A DNA stretch of 64,000 nucleotides, taken from Scoparia ambigualis (taxonomy: Eukaryota; Arthropoda; Insecta; Lepidoptera; Crambidae). Where the stretch lies: NCBI GenBank assembly GCA_963921215.1, contig OY992517.1, positions 3,534,001 to 3,598,000 of the forward strand. Direction: 5' to 3'. This document shows positions 32,556 to 42,896 of this stretch, piece after piece; within the stretch, counting starts at the first letter, position 1; the number at the start of each line of letters is the position of its first letter. A model generated the notes under the pieces. That model had not been told where the DNA came from. It worked only from the letters and a program-made list of their open reading frames with translations, and made no database searches. The translations under genes were made by a program, and so were the position numbers.

Positions 32556-32799
32556 CTGGAACAAGAAATGAAATGTTAAAGATCAAGTTACAGCAAGTTT
32601 TGCTACAAAGATCCCGATGTTATCTGTAAGAGGACCTTGGATAAGTTAAAGTTAAGGCGGACTATATGCTTCATTGCAAAGTTACTGGCATGAATAATTT
32701 GGCTTACCGTTTATTGTAACTGTGATTTTTTTTGTTACTTGGCTTATAAGGGGCATAGTAGTTGTTACGAATGGAGTCGCTAAAATGAACTAACTACAT

Positions 32800-33410
32800 A
32801 AAGAAGTTTTTTTTATGTGACGCGTCATAGTCACGACGGCCTGCATAAATGCCGTTTCACGCCTCGTTTTAAAAAACCGCCCTCTTAGCACGGATCTTTT
32901 ATCGACCGATAAAGTGACATTAGACGATAAAATTTGACAGTTGAAGTACTGCTGATGTCAATTTGTCGGCGTCTAATGTCACTTTATCGGTCGCTAAAAG
33001 ATCCGTGCTCGCACTGCCGGGATTATAGGAGCTGGGAAACACATGCGCCGGCAGAGAATTCCAAAGCCCAATGGTCTTACAGAGGAACGGCTTGCCAAAT
33101 TTTTTAGTACGAGTGCTGATATTCTGCATAGTATGATGGTGGTTCCTAAGACCAGCACGTGTAGTCCAGGACAGGAAAGGAGAGGGCGGGATTATATCAA
33201 AAAATTCTTCAGAACACTCTCCGTAGTAATTGCGGTAGAAGACACTGAAAGAAGCAATGTCTCTACGCAGCTGGATATCCTTATGAGAGGCTGTAACCTC
33301 AGCATCTCCAATAATGTGTACCGCTCGCCTTTGCAGTCTATCAAGTGCATCGAGGAGGTATTTAGCGGAGCCGTCCCATAGATGGGAACAATACTCCACT
33401 ATAACAAGTT
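32800..33410 (-). pseudogene. LINE ORF2 C-terminal remnant split by a MITE
   Basis: From 33,399 the minus strand encodes EYCSHLWDGSAKYLLDALDR, a word pattern seen after the reverse transcriptase of many insect non-LTR elements, then LQRRAVHIIGD, FYRNYYGECSEEFFD and LWNSLPAHVFP. At 33,009 a MITE interrupts it. Beyond, at 32,886-32,815, an uninterrupted frame FKTRRETAFMQAVVTMTRH looks like the C-terminal continuation. The element is 5' truncated near 33,410 and not functional. Confidence 0.75.
32887..33009. mobile_element. Hairpin MITE, 123 bp
   Basis: AGCACGGATCTTTTATCGAC plus CGATAAAGTGACATTAGACG pairs with the complement of 32,970-33,009 (CGTCTAATGTCACTTTATCG, GTCGCTAAAAGATCCGTGCT) with one mismatch over 40 bp. 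It lies inside the LINE remnant, so it is younger than that LINE. Confidence 0.85.
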
Positions 33411-34290
33411 TATTTATATCTTATTATTTAATCGTTACACCGGGCTCAGCCTTTCAACATGACAATACCATGCGGGGAGCTCGGGACACAACCCACCATT
33501 CTGGCTGGATCGTGTTATCCCTTTGTCTGTCACGAAGACTCCTAGAGGTTGCTAACAATGCTATTGTACCGACAGTACTACAACTGCTGATATCTTATAA
33601 AACAACGAAAGATGTAGGGCACTACTTCGTTGTTTAATAACACGAAGAAAGTTATATTTACGTTGAGTAGTTGTTTTGTATGCTCAGCTTTATTTATTTT
33701 GCTATTATCGAATGGCTGAAACTAATAACAGCTACAATTGTTTTCCCTCGATTTTCGCCTTGCTTGTTTCCCGCACTTCCCGAGTGTATTGAAACAATAA
33801 TGTATTGAATCACGGACTGTAGCATGAGCAGCATCGATACTGTTGGTTCACATTAACTGTTTATTTAGTTATTAAATGTAAACAAACAAACAAAAACAAC
33901 AACATAAATAATATGAAGATGTTAAACAATTTTGAGGTGAACGGGAAGATGCTGCTACCACGTAGCTGCTACGATAGATTCTGCTACGACGCTACGACGA
34001 AGCTACGACTGCGAACTAAGCTTTATGCGAAGGGCGTGACGTACCAGAGTACCCAGTACCCATCCCCTTGTCTGCCACGAGGACTCTTATAGGTTGCTAA
34101 GAATTGGATTTCTATAATGTCTGGTTTTACGATAGCTAAGCTCATATAGGTACGTAGTACGTAGCAAAAAGTTTTCGTGGACCTTTGATCGTTTAGATTC
34201 GATTTCGTATATATTAGATTCGATCGTTTAAATGTAGAACATCAACTTGTAATCATCCTATTTAAAGCAAATAAACTTATTTGTATTTGT
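33411..34290. other. No gene; weak direct repeat
   Basis: Segments near 33,510 (CCCTTTGTCTGTCACGAAGA) and 34,058 (CCCCTTGTCTGCCACGAGGA) are diverged direct copies ending in GGTTGCTAA. No coding frame is supported. Confidence 0.35.
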
Positions 34291-34299
34291 TTTATATTC

Positions 34300-34475
34300 A
34301 AAGTCATATTCATTTATTCAATTTAGGCTACAATAACTGACGAATGTCGCTATGCCATCGGTTCGTAAGTCCTAACTATGGGGCGGGAGCCTTGTACTGA
34401 AAAGAACCGGCAAGAAACTCAGCAAGGGCATTTCTTTTCTCCCTTTCTTTGACAGCATCAATACAAATTGGAAAA
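34300..34475 (+). repeat. Dispersed repeat, complement of 7,850-7,980
   Basis: It contains GGCTACAATAACTGACGAAT, GAAAAGAACCGGCAAGAAAC and TCAGCAAGGGCATTTCTTTT, the reverse complement of the copy at 7.9 kb. It is probably a LINE 3' fragment. Confidence 0.55.
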
Positions 34476-35344
34476 TACCCTATCATAGAAGGACATTTTC
34501 CATTACAACATTAAAAAAAAAATCAATATGTGATCGAAGGCGTGGACAAATCAACAAGCAATGACCATTGACCATGGCAGTATTAAAAATCATATACGCT
34601 GTTATTTAATAATACACAGTTTTTCCAAAACATGGAACGTGTTCCATAAGTTCAATTAATATCTAAATTGATCCATTTAAATAAACTAGGTGATTTAATT
34701 GGGAACACCCTAAAACTCCAAATAACTTAATTCCGAATTTGAATATTCCGAATTTTAAAACTTCGAATTTCATATTTCCGAAAAATTAAAATCACGTTTA
34801 TTTAAAATCACGAACGTCAATATTCCGAACATCACAATCACATATTTGTTCAGACTTATGAAAATAAGTCCGAACAAACAAAAACCCGAAATGTTTTTAG
34901 TCCGAAAAACGGAATTATGATTATCATATTTCCGAAAATTCATTGCTTCTTAATATTGCAATAATTTTTTTGTCATGGCAACAACTGGCAACTTGTCCAT
35001 CCTTGCTTGCATTCATGATTAATGCATTAATAATCAGAATCATTTAAGTATGATAATAAAAATAGCAGTTTAACCTTAAATTGCTTTTAAATATTGTCTT
35101 TAAAAGTCAATATTTTGTGTTTTCGGTAATGCTGTGCTTCAAAAGTCGAGTGGCAGAAACGAATCGTTGCAAAACCGACTCTACGTAGTCTTGGCGAGCT
35201 GAGGGGCAGGTGGGATTAACGCTCGCCGCCCGCCGTAGCTGAGGCTGGTCATCAAGCCAAAGCTGCGGTGGTGAGCGAAAGCCATCTGCGACGATAAGCT
35301 CGCGTGGGACCGCCCGCCGGAGTCGTGACAGAAGCCATGCCTAT

Positions 35345-35620
35345 GGCATGTTGGCTTGCTTGCATACTTGCTTGCATGCTGCATGCTTTCTTGCATGCTG
35401 CTGGCTTGCATGCTGCATGCTTGCTTGAATGCTGCATGTTTCCTTGCATGCCGCAAGCTTGCTTGCTTGCATGCCGCATGCTTGCTTGCTTACTGCATGC
35501 TTGCTGGCATGCTGCATGCTTGCTTGCATGCTGCATGCTTGCTTTCTTGCTGCATGCTTGCTTGCATGCTGCATGCTTGCTTGCTTGCTGCATGCTTGCT
35601 TGCATGCTGAATGCTGCTGG
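35345..35620. repeat. GCATGC/GCTTGC satellite
   Basis: About 275 bp of alternating GCTTGCTTGCATGCTGCAT-type words, built from the palindrome GCATGC and the tetramer GCTT. Several frames on both strands are open by composition alone (for example Lys-His-Ala-Ala-Cys repeats on the minus strand); I do not treat these as genes. Confidence 0.85.
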
Positions 35621-35937
35621 GGGGCTGGCAACATGTGATCATTAACAGGTAAACCTAAGCCGTTCTGTTTGCGTTCTTGCCAGTTAAGCAACTTTTGCAA
35701 TGCCGAGTTACTGGATGGGTGACCAAATCATAAATTTCGGATCTTTATTAATTCGGAATTTTGATATTCGAAATTCGTATTTTTGGAACTTCGGATTATT
35801 GTTGAGCCGGAATTTTAATTATTAGGAATATTAAAATTCGGCATTTTGATTTTCGAAAGTAATTGTAAACGTTTGGGTTTTTGTAATTTCGGATTTGTAA
35901 AAAGGATTTATGATGTATCGGAATTGTGATATTCGGA

Positions 35938-36213
35938 ATATAAATAAATAATAAATAAATAAATAAAACTTTCCTACACTCACACCAATTATCTAGCCCA
36001 AGAGAAGCTTCGAAGAAACTCGTTAAATGGTTACTAGACAACGGATAAACATACTTAAATATATACTTATTATACATAGAAAACACCCAGACCCGAGACA
36101 ATTTAGAAAAACAATAATTTCTAAATTGACCCGACCAGGGATCGAACCCGAGACCTCAGAGATGGCGTCACCATGAAAACCGGTGTACAAACCACTCGAC
36201 CAAGGAGGTCGTC
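35938..36213 (-). mobile_element. tRNA-derived SINE, inverted relative to 9,238
   Basis: Reading the minus strand from 36,213: GACGACCTCCTTGGTCGAGT, the B box GGTTCGATCC, then ATCCGTTGTCTAGTAACCAT and ATTGGTGTGAGTGTAGG, ending in an (ATTT)n tail near 35,940. It is the same family as 9,238-9,537, inserted at the edge of an ATTCGG word block. Confidence 0.85.
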
Positions 36214-36233
36214 AAATAGGAAACCCATAGATG

Positions 36234-37735
36234 AATGATTGGTCTCGCTGCGCTCGTCTAGATACCGCGCTACCTATAAACCACAGCTCCGTAAATGCGG
36301 CAACTCATTATTGTAGTGTGTTTATGACAATATGCAAGGATGCTAGTGTGCGTGAAAAATTTGTTGCCAGCTGCTCAACTGTTACCCGAGTTAATGGGAA
36401 AAATATTTTTGCTGTGTTAAGTTGCTGGTTATAAATGTAGCTCAGAAAATATTTAAAAATTAACAATTAAAAGCGAATATGTATCAATATAATTGTATAT
36501 ACTATTATGAAGGTTAGACGTAGGTTTCTTCTGTAGAAAAATGGTAGGTATGTATAGCAATGATTATACCTTATTTTTTAGTAGTTTTTTTTTATTACTA
36601 CCAACCCCTTTCTTCCCTTGGGTATCGTAAAAGGCGACTAACGGACTAAAGACTGCACATACATCCTACAGCATAGAGCGGCGATGGGCTCATCAAAATA
36701 ATATTATTTCAAACATTGTCTATGACTTTTTTCAAAACGAATACGTCCGTGATTTGCCGGTGGCGGCACTGACACTGAGAGCATTATCACTGACAAGTGG
36801 GGATGCGTCAATGTATGAAAAACACTGTGCCGGTACTGTGTCGGAACTGTGGCTTCACTGATATGTGTGAAGCAATCTTTAACCTATAATATTACCCGAA
36901 TCATAAGCTATACACCTGTTCTCAGTTTCATTAAAATCCGTCCAGCTGTTTTTGTGTGATGCGCGTCAAACAAACAGACAGACAAAAATTCCAAAAATGA
37001 TTCTAATGTTCACGTATCCTTCATCCCCTAGATTATGTTTTCCGCAAATATTTTCAATGTAAGCACAGACACGAAAAGTTTACATTTCAGGAACATAGGT
37101 CAAAATGAAAAAAATAGCTTTTCCATACTTGAGTCAATCAGCTGATTGCGCATTTTGTATAGGGAAAAATAATAAATTTTCGACCCATGTTCCTTAAGGA
37201 AAGTTGTTCAGTTTCATCGGTAGAATCCCCTTGATATAGTGTCAGCTAACATTTTTACACCTTATTATAGATCACAAATATAAGTAAACATGAAATAACA
37301 TAGAACTAGGTTAAGTATATAGTAACTTTGTAAGACAAATGAAATAGGTTACCTTTAAAATAAAAGACAATAACAATAAATTTACATTATAAAAATCTCA
37401 ACCACGGGGACTTTATTCTTGTATAACACTTGGGTAACACTGAATGGCGTTTATTGTTCATATTATTTTATGATGAAATTCAGAAATTATACGATACTTA
37501 CTGATGGTATGTGATCCCAGTGTCCTTCTTATTTTTAGAAGTATTATTTTTACACAGTTTTGCTACGCAAACTGGCATTTTAGTTTAAATTAAGCCCAAA
37601 ATTTAATAAAACATTCGGGACGTACAACACGTCACCCACAGCTGTCAGTGTGACTGGCTCGGGTACGCCGATTTCGGCGTAGTATTTGACAAGTACGACG
37701 GAGGTATCTAGTCGAGCGCAGCGAGACCAATCATT
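36234..37735. repeat. Inverted 33-bp pair inside the foldback element
   Basis: Positions 36234-36266 (ATGATTGGTCTCGCTGCGCT, then CGTCTAGATACC) and 37703-37735 are inverted copies with one mismatch. They enclose 1.4 kb that includes a piece of the dispersed repeat and Helitron-type wording (GCGCGTCAAACAAACAGACA, ~36,960). This could be an inner element or the inner edge of the larger element's arms. Confidence 0.6.
36590..36705 (+). repeat. Single copy of the 106-bp repeat unit
   Basis: ACTACCAACCCCTTTCTTCC, GTATCGTAAAAGGCGACTAA and GCGGCGATGGGCTCATC in the same order as the tandem array. It is a solitary copy, showing that the unit also moves or was deposited singly. Confidence 0.75.
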
Positions 37736-37848
37736 AATCTAAGATGAAACCATTCGGAATTATAAAATTCGGAGTTTTGAAATTCGTGATTATGAGTTTC
37801 GGAATTAAGTTTTTCGTATTTATGTAGTGTACCCGATTTAATTACACC

Positions 37849-38655
37849 AATTATTATTACTAGACATAGTTTACCTATTTATTAGCTTTAATGTGCGTGG
37901 TGTATGCTAAGTTTACATTAATATGTAGTATAATCATTTAGAATATAGTTATATATTCTTTTAGTAACTCTGTCAGTGTATCTTTTACAATTTGTTTATG
38001 TAAAATATAAATTAAACTATATAAACTATACTCTGATATTTAATTAGATGGACTTAAGTGACAGCTGCCGGCGCACTTTATTTTTTTTAATGTTGCCAAC
38101 TGAAGAGCAAAGTGTTGTGACGCCAGTGATTTTACCGATTAAATTGAATTATTGAATCATCGACATGACTGTAAATAAATGTTTAACAAAATATTATTAA
38201 AAAGTACGTATATTCGTAAGTTTACGTGATATGTAGAAGTTTTTAATGAATCCGCGTACAAAGAAACCACAGAATACCATACGAGTGACACGCACTAGGA
38301 TCCTTGTCGATGACCAAGTGTCGTATACGTCATATTCCCCATTTCATCATGCGATTGGGCCGATTTTTTGTACGTAATTATGGTTGGTTGTTTTTGTGGT
38401 TTTGTTATATTTTTCCTTGTACTCTTATTTTTATTAGATAACATACCAAACTGACATTCAGTAAGTTACTAACTGTACTTAACCGTTTTGACATTTAAAG
38501 AATAGTGACAGTCTTAAACGCTTATGTAAACTAATTTTAGCGATTATGGAACACAATTTCAAATTGTGTAGTATGAATTTCTAACATAGGGTGCAGTACA
38601 ATGGGTAATATGCTAAATTACCTTTTTTCGAAAGTTTTTAAATTAAATGAGTAGG
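37849..38655. other. No supported feature
   Basis: AT-rich sequence without recognisable coding, RNA or mobile features. Confidence 0.4.
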
Positions 38656-38659
38656 TAAA

Positions 38660-39667
38660 ACTTTTATAGGCTCAGGGTCTTGTATCAGGTCCGAAACTAT
38701 TTAAATATAAACATTAGAATAAACTTTTGTGAGTCCCTGATACTTTCTAAGCTTAATTATGCTGACACGGTTATAGGTGGGTGTATCTTTACCTATTCCA
38801 AGAAATTAATTCAACGTGTACAAAACGCCTGTGCTCGGTTTTGTTTTACCATCCCACATAGAGCTCATGTTACTCCGTACCTCAATCTGGGTAATCTTAT
38901 GACTATAGAGACCAGGCATTCCCTTCATTTTGCCTGTCTTCTTTTTGGTGTTGTGCAAACACGAATGCCATCGTACCTTTTCAATAAACTTAAATTTTCT
39001 CAGCGTGAAGTGAGGACAGCTACCCGTCTTATCTGCCCAAGGCACAGCACCGCTCCATTCCGTGGTAGCTTTCGATACGCTGCCACGAAGTGCTGGTATA
39101 ATATACCTCCACCGCTACGTAATTCTCTATCAGTAAAATCTTTTAAGTTAAATTATAAAAAGTATCTTTTAGAAATGCAAAAGCTTAAAAACTGACTGTT
39201 ACTGTGTCAGGTTTGTTGTCCTACGGTTTTTATTTTTATTTTCATACAAATATTTAAACAGCTTACATTTTAGGCAGAAAAATAAATTTACATTTATTTA
39301 TTTATTTTATAAATGGGGTAGGGTAATGTAATGTTTATTGAAGTATTGTTGCAGAGTTTTAGTTTAGTTGATATTGTTTTTACTAGAGTGTTTTGATATA
39401 TATGTTTTTATTGTTTTTAATTTTACCTTTTAGAATTATTTATCATAGGCGAAGTCAGTCACAGAAAACAGCATAATATATGCTATATTATGCTGTTTTC
39501 TGTTGTTCTCTAGGTTTCCGCGGAAGATCAGCGTCGGGGCACCTTTGGTGTCTTGACTAATGCTGAGTGGATACCTTTTCTGTGTCACAAGAACATAGAT
39601 TTGTTTAAAATTGTATATTTACATGTGTGCGTGACACGAATAAATTATTTTCATTTCATTTCATTTC
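38660..39667 (+). mobile_element. 5'-truncated LINE (CR1/L2-like) with coding 3' end
   Basis: An open frame to the stop at 39195 encodes the region after the reverse transcriptase: FCESLILSKLNYADTV, IQRVQNACARFCF, MPSYLFNKL and RHSTAPFRGSFRYAATKCWY, words familiar from CR1/L2-type ORF2 C-termini. About 470 bp of 3' UTR follows, ending in tandem ATTTC (39,648-39,667), the short terminal repeats typical of such LINEs. The coding part lacks stops, so this copy is not very old. A 40-bp palindrome (ACAGCATAATATATGC) lies at 39,463-39,505. Confidence 0.75.
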
Positions 39668-40285
39668 ATAAATGGAAAACTAATAAAAGTTAAACTTCTT
39701 AATCACTGTTTATTTCTGAATAATCACTGTTGCTTTCTCTCATTCAATTTGTCTTTGATCGTCAATTTTGGACCAGTAAGCCTAGCATACGCAACACGAA
39801 ATATGTCGCTGACGAGAGACGACAAATCATTTTAAGTTGTCATGTTAAGGCTTGTAGACAAAAACACCACAGTTTATGCAAAAGCTACTATTAAGTCTAT
39901 TTTTAACATATTATGTAGAGTTCTAAGCGCATCCATGTGTTTTTAGTATCGATAGACATTAGAGATAAATGAATAAATCACGAGAAAACGGGTCGAGAAG
40001 AGTTCTCGTGTTGCGCATGCTAGGCCGGCAGTTCGAATATTCATTCGTATAACCAATCGCGAGCGAGGAATGGATACGAAGGACGCGCGCGCGCGATTTG
40101 GACTTTGACACTCGGATCAAGATATTTGGTCCAAGCTTTGACACCTCTGGTTAACACAAAATGGCGGATGCCTTTTTCCTATATGGGGATTTATCTATGG
40201 CTCTGGGTGTTTGTCCTTTTGAGCCAGTATTTTAAAGTCCGAAAGTATTTTAAGTCACATGACGGTTTCAGAATTTACAGAAATA
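39668..40285. other. No supported feature
   Basis: Includes a short CG alternation at 40,084-40,096 (GCGCGCGCGCG). No gene recognised. Confidence 0.35.
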
Positions 40286-40289
40286 CGAC

Positions 40290-41035
40290 TCCGGGGTATG
40301 TTGGTCCAAGTATCAAAATGTCCAGTGTGAAATGACCAGTTGTCATAATATCTAGGTGTCAAAACCACAAATTGCTAAAACGTCTAAAGCCGCAGTTCCA
40401 CATTGTCGCGAGTCGAATGGCGAAGCGAGGTATGTGCGCGATTGTGTGAACGCACGCTCGTCACTCGCCTCGCGACTCGTCTCGCCGTTCGTGACGCTCG
40501 CGTTCGAGTGACGAGGCGAACTTAGTGTTTACACATTCGCTCTCTCGCTCATTGTATTTTTATTGTTGATCAAGCAACATATACTGTATATTAAAAATGG
40601 ATTAAAGTAACGAGAGAGTTCTAACGCTTTGGGAACTTTACCAAGCTCAACCAGTTATTTGGTTTGGTTTCCAAAACATGATCAACACAAAAATAGGCAA
40701 ATTATATTTTTTAATAATTATTGACTCGTGGATGCTGCTAAAACGTAGACGTCGTCCATTCTTGCATGTTGAAGTAGAAAAGAATACACGCGAATGTGTA
40801 AACAGTCACTCGTCATAATTTATGGAAGGCGAATGTTTTGTCGAACATTCGTCGAATGGCGAAGCGAGTAGCGAGCACGCATGTGGAACTGTAGTATTAA
40901 GGCCATAATGTCAAGTTACCAAAAAAACAAATGTTAAAAGTCGGATTGTTATAATGTCCAATATCAAAACACCCAATTTCCAAAACGTCTAGTAGACATA
41001 ATGTCCAATTACCAAAACCACAAATTGTTTGTAAT
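40290..41035. repeat. ~16-bp-period array, interrupted by a MITE
   Basis: Outside the inserted MITE, the sequence divides into words of 14-17 bp such as CAAAATGTCCAGTGTG, CATAATATCTAGGTGT, CATAATGTCAAGTTAC, CAAAACGTCTAGTAGA and CATAATGTCCAATTAC. An approximate consensus is CAWAAYGTCYAATTNC. Copies are quite diverged. The period resembles that of the TTCCGAATTT words at 34.7-37.8 kb, though the sequence differs. Confidence 0.65.
40385..40901. mobile_element. CpG-rich foldback MITE
   Basis: CGCAGTTCCACAT near 40,391 and ATGTGGAACTGTAGTATTAA near 40,881 are inverted. Further inside, GTTTACACATTCGC (40,527) and GCGAATGTGTAAAC (40,789) pair. GTCGAATGGCGAAGCGA occurs directly at both ends (about 40,413 and 40,852). 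Many TCGC/GCGA words make it GC-richer than its host array. The host array resumes on both sides. Confidence 0.7.
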
Positions 41036-41801
41036 TTTTGCCATTTTGGTTAAGGAACCCTATAACACACGTGTATCTAAAAAAGGACACTTGTAATGGT
41101 CTTTATAACATCAGCTGTTATGAACCAATTTATTATGAAAATTATTGAAGTCGGTGTGGTCACTGCATCATTCGATTAATTTTCAATTACAAGTATTTTG
41201 GTTCAAATTTATCAAACAAAACCGAATAAAATACAATGAAATTAATTTGAATCAATTAAGATGCTGAAAATTATTTTTCTGAAATTATAAGTAAAGTGAT
41301 ATCTAGGTTTTATTTATGTCTCCTAATTAAGTAGCTCCTATATCAAGATAACGCAGTTCGAGAGTTATGCATTTACCAAGAAGCGAAATTGAACCAACAA
41401 TTGAACTTTGTTTGAGTAAGGGTACAACACTATTTTTCATTTTCCGTTAAGTGGTATCATTGCTAATGTCACTTTAGTCCATCTAATTAAAAATTAGACT
41501 ATAGCTTATAACTGCATGTAAACAGTAAACTTGATTTTACTTTAATAAAGCGAACTGATTAGGTCCTAATGAGATGAAAGAGTCTTACAGCTTAATTAAA
41601 GCAGTATCTTTGATGTAAAAATAAAACATATGAAACGAAATTATTTTGTTCAAAAATAATTGAGTTTTACAAAAAGGTTTTAAATACTTATGACCTTTAA
41701 GCTTTAAAGACCCTTTTAACTATTGTCAATGCCAACGCCCACCTTTTTGTAATATTATATTTAAAAATACTTAGAAATCTGGTGTTAAGTTTTTAAATGA
41801 A
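41036..41801. other. No supported feature
   Basis: AT-rich sequence. GGTTAAGGAACCCTATAA near 41,048 is a phrase common in insect repeats. Confidence 0.35.
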
Positions 41802-42166
41802 TTAAGAGGGTTTACGCATTTCGGTTTCCCATACAAACTTCCAAGTCGAAATTTTTAATAACCAATGAGCCAATTTTATTGAAACTTTGCATGATTAAGC
41901 AAAATACAGGGATCTAAATAGTTTATTGAAAACGTTAAAAAAAAAGGTATATTTAGCTGAGTTATTGCGATTTAAAGTCCATTATAGAAAGTTAAAAATA
42001 GCATTAAAACAGTTATTTAAACGTTTAAAAAATAAAATTCAACAAACTATTTAGATCTCTGTATGTTACTTTAGTATGCAAAGTTACATTGAAATTGGAT
42101 TAATGGTTTTTAAAAATTTCGACTTGGAAGTTTGTATGGGAAACCGAAATGCATAAACCCTCTTAA
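41802..42166. mobile_element. TTAA-flanked hairpin MITE, copy 2
   Basis: The ends TTAAGAGGGTTTACGCATTT and AAATGCATAAACCCTCTTAA are inverted, and the interior matches 27,264-27,631 (CTTCCAAGTCGAAATTTTTA, ACAGGGATCTAAATAGTTT). Terminal pairing is better than in copy 1, while the central arms are more diverged. Confidence 0.85.
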
Positions 42167-42180
42167 GAGAATCATTACTA

Positions 42181-42283
42181 CTCACCAACCCGCATTGGGC
42201 TAGCGTGGTGGGTTATGGCCCAATATCTTCACGTGCTATTGTCCACGTGGGAGGCCTGGGATGTTTTCAGGCTGATGATGATG
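42181..42283 (+). mobile_element. Very short RTE-type LINE insertion with 16-bp target duplication
   Basis: The 103-bp insert holds CCAACCCGCATTGGGCTAGC and GTGGGTTATGGCCCAATATC, a well-known RTE 3' UTR wording, and ends GCTGATGATGATG. It is flanked by the exact duplication AAGAGAATCATTACTA (42165-42180 and 42284-42299). The duplication overlaps the last two bases of the neighbouring MITE, so this LINE arrived after it. Confidence 0.85.
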
Positions 42284-42379
42284 AAGAGAATCATTACTAA
42301 GATAAAAGCATAATTTTTTCATAGTTTTCATAGATATCACTAGACAGTAGTAGTACAGTGAAGAAAGTTATGTGTCTTG

Positions 42380-42605
42380 TAATTAAACACTTTTTACGAA
42401 ATGTATTCGCTCGTGTTTAGTTACTACGTTATTTATTAAAATATCCTGACGTTTCGAACCCTTTACAGCCAATTTAAGTTTCCACTTTGACTTTGGTGCT
42501 AATGGAGTGAATTCTCTCAAATTTCTTCTCTCATTTAATCTCTAACAATGGTTACAACATAGCTTTTAAGTTAATGTACCTTCTACGAAATGAAACGCTT
42601 TTTTA
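42380..42605 (-). repeat. Diverged copy of the 45,970 repeat
   Basis: It contains ATCCTGACGTTTCGAACCCT and TTAAACACTTTTTACG, the complement of the right half of 45,970-46,278, and ends near ACGAAATGAAACGCTTTTTT. Confidence 0.5.
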
Positions 42606-42730
42606 CTGATGGTGATAGGTATAAGATATGATCTACAATATTATTGGAACTTTGAACTAATCAAACACATTACGCTATTAAAAAAAAAACATATCATATA
42701 ATTACAAATCATTAAAGGCATGCAATAAGA

Positions 42731-42896
42731 CTTAAGGTACCGATAGACATGCTACTAAATAGGTATGCTTATTAGCATGCTTATTACAAACGTACTAATT
42801 ACTAGCAACGCTTTGACACACATACTACTAAGTAGCAATTGCTCAATAGTGGCATGCTTTCGTGCTAGTAATGAGCATGTCTATCGGTACCTTAAG
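42731..42896. mobile_element. MITE with perfect 23-bp ends
   Basis: The ends CTTAAGGTACCGATAGACAT (plus GCT) and the exact complement at 42874-42896 enclose 120 bp with repeated AGCATGCTTATTA-type words. The terminal TTAA/TA could be the target site. Confidence 0.85.

Larger units (their letters stand above)
34689..37848. mobile_element. 3.16-kb foldback-like element with ~16-bp words
   Basis: The left end GGTGATTTAATTGGGAACAC and the complement of the right end (GGTGTAATTAAATCGGGTAC) are imperfect inverted repeats, both followed at about 40 bp by AACTTAATTCCGAA. Next to each end are degenerate ~16-bp words around TTCCGAATTT (34,725-34,930; 37,748-37,815). A block in opposite orientation lies at 35,735-35,940. 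No transposase is found inside. The interior holds a GCATGC satellite, a SINE and a second inverted pair. Subterminal short repeats recall CACTA/EnSpm elements, but the superfamily is not established. Confidence 0.55.

Noticed and set aside
35252..35700. Long Cys/Ala/His-rich open frames on both strands near 35.3-35.7 kb as genes
   Set aside because: They are translations of the GCATGC/GCTTGC satellite in several frames; no start context, domain or conserved codon use.
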